From the NCBI RefSeq assembly GCF_018863195.1, contig NZ_JAHKRT010000004.1:186001-250000 (forward strand): a stretch of 64,000 nt of DNA, written 5' to 3'. A program made the position numbers and the translations under genes. The stretch is from Sphingomonas quercus. Lineage in GTDB: Bacteria; Pseudomonadota; Alphaproteobacteria; Sphingomonadales; Sphingomonadaceae. A model generated the notes under the pieces. That model did no database searches. It was not told where the DNA came from and saw only the letters and a list, made by a program, of their open reading frames with translations. Shown in pieces: positions 57,788-64,000 of the stretch. Numbering within the stretch: position 1 is the stretch's first letter; each line of letters starts with the position of its first letter.

Positions 57788-58996
57788 ATGTCTCAACGCA
57801 TCGTCATCGTCGGCAGCGGCTTTGCTGGCCTCTATGCCGCGCTCGCCGCGGCGCGGCTACGCGACTGCCATGGCGTCGCCGACGAGGCGCTGGACATCGT
57901 CGTCGTGTCGCCCGAGCCGGTGCTGACCGTGCGTCCGCGCCTTTACGAGCGGCTGCCCGGCGACATGAAGGCCGACCTCAGCGCGCTGTTCGACGAGACC
58001 GGCATCGGCTTCCTCGCCGGCGAGGTGACGCGCATCGACGCCGCGGCGCAGGCGATCATGGTCCATACCGAAAGCGGCGAGGAGCGGCTCGGCTATGACC
58101 GGCTGGTGCTCGCCGCCGGCAGCCGCGCGGCGCATCCGCCGATCCCGGGCCTCGCCGAGCATGCCTTCAGCAACGACCAGCGCGACACCGCCGACCGGCT
58201 GTGGCGGCATGTCCAGTCGCTGGCCGGCCGCCCGGCATCAGAGGCGCGGGACACGGTGATCATCGCCGGCGGCGGCTTCACCGGCATCGAGACAGCGGCC
58301 GAATTTCCGCACTGGCTGCGCGAGGCGCTGGGTGCCGAAGCGCGGCCGCGCGTGATCATCGTCGAGCGGGCCGACACGATCGGCCCCGATCTCGGCCCCG
58401 GCCCGCGCCCGGTGATCGAGGAGGCGCTGGATATGCTCGGCATCGAGCGGCGGCTCGGCCATGCGGTGGCGGCGATCGACGCGGACGGCGTCGTCCTCGA
58501 CAATGGCGAGCGGATCTACAGCGCCACGGTGGTGTGGACTGGCGGCCTCCGCGCCACGCCGCTCAACGCCGATATCGCCGCGCCCAAGGACGCGCTCGGC
58601 CGGCTGATTGTCGACTCCGGGCTGCGCGTGCCGGGCGTCGCGGCGATATTCGCGGCGGGCGATACCGCCAACGCCGCCACCGACGAGGCCGGCAACCGCA
58701 CCCTGATGTCGTGCCAGCACGCGATGCCGCTCGGCCGCATCGCCGGCCACAATGCCGCCGCCGAGCTGCTCGGTCTGCCGACGATGATCTATGAGCAGCC
58801 GGTCTACGGCACCTGCCTCGACCTCGGGCCGTGGGGCGCGGTGGTGACGCAGGGGTGGGAACGGCAGGTCGTGCTCGCCGGCGCCGAGGCCAAGGCGCTC
58901 AAGACCCAGATCAATTCGGTGTGGATCTATCCGCCCGCCGCCGAGCGCACCGCCGCCTTCGCGGCCGCGGAGCCCGGCACCTACGCCACCGTCTGA
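57788..58996 (+). CDS. FAD-dependent NADH dehydrogenase-like oxidoreductase (NDH-2-like)
   Basis: A 402-residue flavoprotein. FAD-binding GSGFAGLYAAL and NAD-binding AGGGFTGIETAAEF, plus FAAGDTA near the C-terminus, are typical of type II NADH dehydrogenase-like and sulfide/quinone oxidoreductases. The catalytic cysteines of sulfide:quinone oxidoreductase are not seen. AAGGAGG lies seven bases before ATG 57788. It is the first structural gene of the redox operon. Confidence 0.9.
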   Translation: MSQRIVIVGSGFAGLYAALAAARLRDCHGVADEALDIVVVSPEPVLTVRPRLYERLPGDMKADLSALFDETGIGFLAGEVTRIDAAAQAIMVHTESGEERLGYDRLVLAAGSRAAHPPIPGLAEHAFSNDQRDTADRLWRHVQSLAGRPASEARDTVIIAGGGFTGIETAAEFPHWLREALGAEARPRVIIVERADTIGPDLGPGPRPVIEEALDMLGIERRLGHAVAAIDADGVVLDNGERIYSATVVWTGGLRATPLNADIAAPKDALGRLIVDSGLRVPGVAAIFAAGDTANAATDEAGNRTLMSCQHAMPLGRIAGHNAAAELLGLPTMIYEQPVYGTCLDLGPWGAVVTQGWERQVVLAGAEAKALKTQINSVWIYPPAAERTAAFAAAEPGTYATV

Positions 58997-59021
58997 CCCG
59001 TCGGGATAAGGAGTTTTCGTC

Positions 59022-59420
59022 ATGCGACACGTCATCACCGCCATCACCCTGCTGCTCGGCGCCACCGCAGCGCAAGGCGCCGGAGTTTCCGCCCGGCCGA
59101 GCTTCGCCGCCGCGATCCCGAACATCCCGGGCAAGTCGCTCAAGGTCGTCGAAGTCAGCTTCGCGCCGGGCGCCGTGGACGGATCGCATCGCCATGCCAG
59201 CAGCGCGTACATCTACGCGCAGGTGCTGGAAGGCGCGATCCGCAGCCAGGTGGAAGGCGAACCGGCCCGCATCTTCCGCGTCGGCGAGCATTGGGACGAG
59301 AAGCCCGGCGCCCACCATATCGGCGCGGCCAATGCCAGCAAGACCCGTCCCGCGCGCCTGCTCGCCGTGTTCGTCGTCGACACCGACGACACCATTCTCA
59401 CCACCCCCGACAAGAAGTGA
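59022..59420 (+). CDS. Exported cupin-domain protein
   Basis: A 132-residue protein with a signal peptide (MRHVITAITLLLGATAAQGAG) and one cupin domain. Metal ligands include the His residues of SHRHASS and PGAHHIG. It follows the flavoprotein gene by 25 bases and precedes the AhpD-like gene, so a role in handling an oxidised small molecule is inferred. Confidence 0.85.
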   Translation: MRHVITAITLLLGATAAQGAGVSARPSFAAAIPNIPGKSLKVVEVSFAPGAVDGSHRHASSAYIYAQVLEGAIRSQVEGEPARIFRVGEHWDEKPGAHHIGAANASKTRPARLLAVFVVDTDDTILTTPDKK

Positions 59421-59431
59421 AGGAGGCTCCA

Positions 59432-59884
59432 ATGACCGATCGTCTCGACATCTATAAGGTCGCGCCCGACGCGATGAAGGCGCTGGCCCAGACCCATGGC
59501 TACCTCACCACCCAGACGGCACTGCCGAAGACCCTGATCGACCTCGCCTTCCTGCGCGCCTCGGAGATCAACGGCTGCGCCTACTGCATCGACATGCATT
59601 CGCGCGACCTGATCAAGCAGGGCGTATCGGCGGACAAGCTGTTCCTGGTCCCCGTGTGGCGGGAAGCGGCGTGGCTGTTCGACGCGCGCGAGCAGGCCGC
59701 GCTGGCCTGGGCCGAGACGGTGACCAACGTCGCCGCGAGCCATATCCCCGACGAAGCCTATCAGGCGGCGCTGGCGGTGTTCGGGGACAAGGACCTCGCC
59801 GACCTGACCGTCGCGATCGCGCTGATGAACGCCTATAACCGGATCGGCGTCGGCTTCCGCATCAAGCCGGCGGCCAGGGCCTGA
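59432..59884 (+). CDS. AhpD-like carboxymuconolactone decarboxylase family protein
   Basis: A 150-residue helical protein. The motif NGCAYCIDMHSRDL has the CxxC-x2-H redox site of AhpD-like alkylhydroperoxidases. It probably reduces hydroperoxides using a thiol partner, perhaps the thioredoxin-like protein encoded next. AGGAGG lies five bases before ATG 59432. The stop overlaps the next frame's upstream ATG. Confidence 0.92.
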   Translation: MTDRLDIYKVAPDAMKALAQTHGYLTTQTALPKTLIDLAFLRASEINGCAYCIDMHSRDLIKQGVSADKLFLVPVWREAAWLFDAREQAALAWAETVTNVAASHIPDEAYQAALAVFGDKDLADLTVAIALMNAYNRIGVGFRIKPAARA

Positions 59885-59907
59885 TGCCGAACAGCCGGGG
59901 GGAAGCC

Positions 59908-60936
59908 ATGAATGCGCACATCCTGACCAGCCTCGTCTTCCTGCTCGCCGGCGCGTGCCACGCGCAGGAGGAGCGGCAGATGCCCGATCCACAGGCCGCG
60001 GCGCCGCGTCCGGACGATAATGGCTATGTCGCCGAGGATCCGCAGCTTGCCGCGCTGGTCGGCCGGCCGGCACCGGCGATGACGCTGAGGACGGTCGACG
60101 GCGGCGCCCTCGACCTCACCAGCCTCTATGGCACCCAGCCCGTCTATCTGAAGCTGTGGGCGACCTATTGCATCCCATGCCGCGTGCAGATGCCGGGTTT
60201 CGAGAAGCTCTATGAGAATTATGGCGACCGCATGAAGGTCGTCGCCGTCAATGCCGGGTTCGGCGACGACGCCGCCAAGGTCCGCGCCTTCGTCGCCCGG
60301 GCGGGGATGCGGATGCCGGTGGCGATCGACGACGGCAGCCTCGGCGCGTGGCTGCACATGGAGGCGACGCCGCTGCACCTGCTGATCGGCCGGGACGGCC
60401 GCATCACCTATGCCGGCCATCAGGACGGAGCGCCGCTCAACGCCGCGATCCGCAAGCTCGTCGCCGAGGCGACGGCAGCCGGACCGGTCGCCTCGGCCCG
60501 GGTCGAGACGGTGCCGGCGCTCAGGCCGGGCGACGCCGTTCCGGCGCTGATGCTGCGCGACGCCGACGACCGGCCGATGCCGCTGACGGCCGGCGCCGCA
60601 CCCAATGGACGCGCCATCCTGTTCACCGCGAGCTGGTGCGAAAGCTATCTTGCCGAGACGGAGCCCGCCAACGCCGCGCAATGCCGCAAGGCCCGCGAAC
60701 AGGCCGGGGCCGAGGCGAAGAAAGGCGGGCGGGACTGGACCGTGGTCGTCGCCCATCTGTGGACGACGCCGGATGCGATCAACCGCTTCCGGGCCGGGTT
60801 CGACGGGCCGGTGCGGATGGGCTTCGACCGGGACGGCCTCGCCTTCCGCCGTTTCGGCATCAGCCATTTCCCGGCGGTGGCGCTGATCACGCCCGATGGC
60901 CGGCTGGAGAAGATCGTCTCGCCGGCTGGCGGCTGA
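59908..60936 (+). CDS. Exported protein with two thioredoxin-like domains
   Basis: A 342-residue protein with a signal peptide (HILTSLVFLLAGACHA) and two thioredoxin-fold regions. The first (about residues 45-185) has an active-site WATYCIPCRVQMPG, like TlpA/ResA reductases. The second (about 200-330) has a degenerate site with one Cys (TASWCES). An upstream ATG at 59884 overlaps the AhpD stop, but GGGGGGAAG before 59908 and the signal peptide favour the latter. It may supply electrons to the AhpD-like or cupin protein. Confidence 0.85.
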   Translation: MNAHILTSLVFLLAGACHAQEERQMPDPQAAAPRPDDNGYVAEDPQLAALVGRPAPAMTLRTVDGGALDLTSLYGTQPVYLKLWATYCIPCRVQMPGFEKLYENYGDRMKVVAVNAGFGDDAAKVRAFVARAGMRMPVAIDDGSLGAWLHMEATPLHLLIGRDGRITYAGHQDGAPLNAAIRKLVAEATAAGPVASARVETVPALRPGDAVPALMLRDADDRPMPLTAGAAPNGRAILFTASWCESYLAETEPANAAQCRKAREQAGAEAKKGGRDWTVVVAHLWTTPDAINRFRAGFDGPVRMGFDRDGLAFRRFGISHFPAVALITPDGRLEKIVSPAGG

Positions 60937-60952
60937 ATTGAACCGCCAGCCG
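60923..60952 (+). terminator. Hairpin at the end of the redox operon
   Basis: CGGCTGGCGG pairs with CCGCCAGCCG around a ten-base loop. The stem begins inside the last codons of the thioredoxin-like gene. No T-tract is present, so efficiency is uncertain. Confidence 0.5.
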
Positions 60953-61031
60953 ACTTCGCGGCATTCACATGCGGGCGCTGGACAGGGTCGACCTGATATA
61001 GTCCCATGGTCCGGGCTATCGCGAGATCGAA

Positions 61032-61709
61032 ATGGTGAGCATCCTTCCCTTGCGCGGGCGGCCGCATGATCAGGTCCGGCAGCTGCTCGCCTGGTATGTC
61101 AACGGCACGCTGACGGCGCCGGAAACCGCGATGGTCGAGGCGCATCTCGCCGCCTGCGCCGAATGCCGGGCGGAGCTTGCCGCCGAACAGGCGCTGGCGG
61201 GCGCGGTGAAGGACATTCCGGTCGTCGCGGGCGATGGCTGGGCGGCGATGGCGGCGCGCATCGCCGCCGGCGAGACGCCGGCCGGCGATGACGATGACGA
61301 TGACGATCTTGCCGACATCGCCGCCGATCGCCGCAACATGCCGGTGCCGTTCCTGAAGCGGCGGGTGGCGATGGGCTGGGTGGTCGCCGCCCCGCTCGCC
61401 GCGGCCTGCGCGGCGGGGATGATCGTCGCCGCCCTGCCGGAACGGGCGGCGGCACCCGCCACCTATATCGCGCTCGGCACCGCGCCCGCCGCGCGGCCCG
61501 GCAACCTCCTCCTCCAGTTCCGGCCCGACACCCGGGAGGCGCGGGTGCGCGCGCTGATCGGCGCCGCCGGGGCGCGGCTGGTCGACGGGCCGACGGCGAC
61601 CGGGGCCTATGTCCTGCGCGTCGACCCCGAACGCCGGCCGGCGGCGGTCAGGCTGCTCGGCGGCGCGCCGGAGGTGACCCTCGCCCAGCCGATCGATCCC
61701 GGCCCCTGA
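61032..61709 (+). CDS. Anti-sigma-like membrane protein with zinc-finger and propeptide-like domain
   Basis: A 225-residue protein. The N-terminus has an anti-sigma zinc-finger motif (His38, Cys42, Cys45 in HLAACAEC), an Asp-rich stretch (about 86-92), one membrane segment at about 113-136, and a periplasmic C-terminal domain (about 155-220; NLLLQFRPDTREARVRALIG, DGPTATGAYVLRV) resembling subtilisin-type propeptides. A subtilisin gene follows two bases later and an ECF sigma gene lies 2 kb downstream. The likely role is to hold that sigma factor until its periplasmic domain is cleaved or bound, but this is inference. Confidence 0.78.
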   Translation: MVSILPLRGRPHDQVRQLLAWYVNGTLTAPETAMVEAHLAACAECRAELAAEQALAGAVKDIPVVAGDGWAAMAARIAAGETPAGDDDDDDDLADIAADRRNMPVPFLKRRVAMGWVVAAPLAAACAAGMIVAALPERAAAPATYIALGTAPAARPGNLLLQFRPDTREARVRALIGAAGARLVDGPTATGAYVLRVDPERRPAAVRLLGGAPEVTLAQPIDPGP

Positions 61710-61710
61710 C

Positions 61711-62991
61711 ATGATCCCGAGGCTCCTGAGAGGCGCGGCGCTGATGCTGGCGCTGGCGCTCGCGCTCGTGGCGCTGCCCACGCCGCCGGCCGCCGCCGCC
61801 GCCGCGGAGACGGTTGCGACGGCCGGCGACGCGCAGATCCTTGTCATGCTCCGCATCGCCCCGCCGCGCCTGCGGCCGGGCGCCGGCTATGGCGGCAGCT
61901 ATGGCGATGCCGCGGCGGTGGCGGCGCGCAAGCGGCTGGCGCGCGGCATCGCCCGGCGCAACGGGCTGACGCTGGTCGACGGCTGGCCGATGCCGATGCT
62001 CGGCGTCGACTGTTTCGTGATGCGCGTGCCGCGCGACAAGCCGGTCGACGCGATGATCGCGGCCATTGCCCGGGACGCCAATGTCGCCTGGGCGCAGCCG
62101 ATGCAGACCTACGAGGCGCGGGGCAATCCGCCCGCCACCGGCGACCCGCTCTACCTCGCCCAGCCCGCCGCCTCCGCGTGGCATCTCGACGCGCTGCATC
62201 GGGTGGCCACCGGGCGGGGCGTGCGCATCGCCGTCATCGACAGCAAGGTCGAGACCCGCCATCCCGATCTCGCCGGCCAGTTCGTCGCCGACGAGGATTT
62301 CGTGTCGACCACGGCTGCGGCCCCGGAATGGCATGGCACCGGCGTCGCCGGCATCATCGGCGCCAGGGCCAATAATGGCATCGGCATCGCCGGCATCGCG
62401 CCGGGGGCGCGGATGATGGCGTTGCGCGCCTGCTGGCAATCGAGCCCGGCGACCATCCGCGCGCCGACCCTGTGCAGCAGCCTGACCCTCGCCCGCGCGC
62501 TGCAATTCGCCATTGAGCATCAGGCCGGCGTCATCAACATGAGCCTGAGCGGGCCGCCCGATCCATTGCTCGCGCGGCTGATCGCCATCGCCCTTGATCG
62601 CGACATCAGCGTCGTCGCCGCCTATGATGCGCGCCTGCCGCGGGGCGGTTTTCCGGCGTCGCTGCCGGGGGTTGTTGCCGCCACCAATGAAAGCATGCAG
62701 AAGCTGGGCGGGGAGGTCTACAGGGCCCCCGGCGACGACGTCCCCACCACGCAACCGGGAGGCAAATGGGCTCTCGTCAATGGCTCCTCCTTCGCAGCCG
62801 CCCATAGCAGCGGCCTCATCGCGATCGTCCGGGAGCGCAGCCGCGGCGGCAAGGTGGCGCTGGCGCGGCTGGCCAATGGCGCGATCGACGCCTGCGCCAC
62901 GCTCGCCCGCAGCCTGCCGGCCGACTGCCGCTGCGGCTGCGACCTTGCCGGCGTCGCCGCTGCCGACGGCGCCCTTCGATCCGCCCGCTAG
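61711..62991 (+). CDS. Exported subtilisin-family (S8) serine peptidase
   Basis: A 426-residue protein with a signal peptide (about residues 1-30) and a prodomain-like region to about 130. The catalytic domain has Asp177 (VIDSK), His208 (EWHGTGVAG) and Ser360 (GSSFAAAHSSG). The usual oxyanion-hole Asn (AAGN) is replaced by AAYD, an Asp substitution also known in one proprotein convertase, so activity may be altered. A C-terminal tail with four cysteines follows. The gene sits two bases after the anti-sigma-like gene and overlaps the barrel gene by 47 bases. Confidence 0.82.
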   Translation: MIPRLLRGAALMLALALALVALPTPPAAAAAAETVATAGDAQILVMLRIAPPRLRPGAGYGGSYGDAAAVAARKRLARGIARRNGLTLVDGWPMPMLGVDCFVMRVPRDKPVDAMIAAIARDANVAWAQPMQTYEARGNPPATGDPLYLAQPAASAWHLDALHRVATGRGVRIAVIDSKVETRHPDLAGQFVADEDFVSTTAAAPEWHGTGVAGIIGARANNGIGIAGIAPGARMMALRACWQSSPATIRAPTLCSSLTLARALQFAIEHQAGVINMSLSGPPDPLLARLIAIALDRDISVVAAYDARLPRGGFPASLPGVVAATNESMQKLGGEVYRAPGDDVPTTQPGGKWALVNGSSFAAAHSSGLIAIVRERSRGGKVALARLANGAIDACATLARSLPADCRCGCDLAGVAAADGALRSAR

Positions 62992-63691
62992 GGCCCGCCG
63001 GCAGCTCTGGCACGCGGCCGCCGTCCTCATCCTCCAGCATCCGCTGACCGGGGCGGCCCCCGCCCAGCTCGGCGGCGGCATCGGGGTCGAAAGCGACTAT
63101 CGGCTGCGCGGCTATTCGCTGAGCGCGGGCCGGCCGGTGGCGACCGGCCAGCTCGGCTATGATCACTCCTCCGGCCTCTATGTCGACGGCTACGCCGTGG
63201 CGATGTTCGCGCAGGGGCGCGCCCATTTCCTCGGCTGGGATACCAATATCGGCTATGCGCGGCGGCTCGGCACCGGCGCCGCCGCCGATCTCGGCGTGAT
63301 CCGCCGCCAGTATCGGGCGAGCTACGCCGGCGGGCGCGCCAGCCGCTACACCGAGCTTTATGCAGGCCTGACCCTGCAGCCGATCGTGGTGCGCCTCTAT
63401 TATTCGCCCGATTCCTTCGTCCGTGACGCTTCCACCCTTTACGGCGAGGTGGAGGGGACGCTGATCCCGTCGCGCGACTGGCGTATCGGCGGGCACGTCG
63501 GCGCGCTCGCCTTTGTCGACGACGGCGGGGGCCGGCCCGTCCGCTATGACTGGCGGCTGTCGGCCACCCGCCTGCTCGGCAGCTTCGATGTCCACGCCGC
63601 GCTATCCGGCGGCCGGCCCGGGCGGCAATATTATGACGGCCGCGCCCATGACCGCACCGCGCTCACCGCCGGCGCAAGCTGGAACTTCTGA
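62945..63691 (+). CDS. Outer-membrane beta-barrel protein, TorF-like porin
   Basis: A roughly 248-residue barrel protein. The mature part begins near GAAPAQLGGGIGVESDYRL and ends with AGASWNF, an outer-membrane C-terminal signature; strands such as VRLYYSPDSF and TELYAGLTLQ alternate. It resembles the TorF-type putative porins. The start is uncertain because no ATG lies upstream in frame; TTG 62945, inside the subtilisin gene, gives a credible signal peptide (RARRQLWHAAAVLIL). Translation may be coupled to the subtilisin gene. Confidence 0.72.
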   Translation: MPASPLPTAPFDPPARARRQLWHAAAVLILQHPLTGAAPAQLGGGIGVESDYRLRGYSLSAGRPVATGQLGYDHSSGLYVDGYAVAMFAQGRAHFLGWDTNIGYARRLGTGAAADLGVIRRQYRASYAGGRASRYTELYAGLTLQPIVVRLYYSPDSFVRDASTLYGEVEGTLIPSRDWRIGGHVGALAFVDDGGGRPVRYDWRLSATRLLGSFDVHAALSGGRPGRQYYDGRAHDRTALTAGASWNF

Positions 63692-63754
63692 CCGACGCGA
63701 TTGAACCGGCTTGCATCGCCGCGCCACCTACGGGCATCCCGGGCGGAGGTCGTC

Positions 63755-64000
63755 TTGACTGGACAGGGCATGGCAGATCGGCGTGACGCGACGCGCCCAG
63801 GCGACAGCGGCGAGGCGGCGCTGATCGAGCGGGTGCGCGCGCGAGACCTGAAAGCGTTCGAGGAGCTTTATCGCCGCTATCATCCACGCCTGTCGCGCTT
63901 CCTCACCAACCTCGTCCGCCGACCGCATCTCGTCGAGGAGGCGCTGAACGACACGATGATGGTGGTGTGGCATCGGCTGGACGGGTTCAACGGCGCCAGC
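63755..64000 (+). CDS. ECF RNA polymerase sigma factor, N-terminal fragment
   Basis: The first 82 codons of an ECF sigma factor, cut off by the window end. Region 2 is recognisable (LKAFEELYRRYHPRLSRFL, then VEEALNDTMMVVWHRLD). TTG 63755 has GGAGG five bases upstream; ATG 63770 is a weaker alternative. Its cognate anti-sigma is probably the zinc-finger protein at 61032, separated by the subtilisin and barrel genes. Confidence 0.85.
   Translation, partial: MTGQGMADRRDATRPGDSGEAALIERVRARDLKAFEELYRRYHPRLSRFLTNLVRRPHLVEEALNDTMMVVWHRLDGFNGAS

Overview
The window is about 64 kb of GC-rich, densely coding DNA, most likely from a sphingomonad-type alphaproteobacterium (Sphingomonadales). The evidence is a PEPxxWA-CTERM protein alongside the PrsK/PrsR two-component pair, a ligase-associated exonuclease/helicase module, a FecI/FecR/TonB-receptor trio with an STN domain, and small DUF4169 and DUF3606 genes. 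This is inference from gene content; there is no rRNA in the window. I saw no tRNA, rRNA, CRISPR array, transposase or phage gene.

Layout. 1-4.1 kb: end of a chemotaxis cluster (cheR fragment, cheB, a soluble MCP-like coiled-coil protein), interrupted by a PEPxxWA-CTERM surface protein. 4.3-12.7 kb: a DUF815-type ATPase, an M61 peptidase, prsR-prsK, an AhpD-like protein and manC. 12.7-18.1 kb: aldo/keto reductase, divergent exonuclease and Lhr-like helicase, a CHAP-domain protein. 18.5-23.4 kb: cell-surface signalling trio (ECF sigma, FecR, TonB-dependent receptor). 23.5-31 kb: accessory oxidoreductase and hydrolase genes with two LysR regulators. 31-37.7 kb: frameshifted rnk, hsp20 with a heat-shock-type promoter and strong terminator, a GFA protein, a large unrecognised protein with toroid-like helical repeats, a second HD protein and a GlxA-type regulator. 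37.8-42.8 kb: an unusual two-gene unit, a patatin lipoprotein followed by a 1198-residue protein carrying a clostripain-like, an alpha/beta-hydrolase and a subtilisin-like domain, each with its catalytic residues. 42.8-49.6 kb: pentose phosphate genes rpiA-tkt-gnd-zwf and two HAD phosphatases, mostly coupled by stop/start overlaps. 49.6-55.6 kb: 3-methyladenine glycosylase, ABC-F protein, outer-membrane barrel, AsmA-like protein, small exported proteins. 55.6-61 kb: a MocR regulator divergent from an Rrf2-led redox operon (flavin oxidoreductase, cupin, AhpD-like, thioredoxin-like), with a perfect inverted repeat between them. 61-64 kb: a zinc-finger anti-sigma-like membrane protein, a subtilisin, an outer-membrane barrel and the start of an ECF sigma factor.

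The most novel-looking material is the patatin plus triple-hydrolase operon (37.8-42.8 kb) and the anti-sigma/subtilisin/barrel/sigma cluster (61-64 kb), where the anti-sigma's periplasmic domain resembles a subtilisin propeptide. Several genes seem to use TTG or other non-ATG starts. Function assignments come from motifs read by eye, not from database searches.
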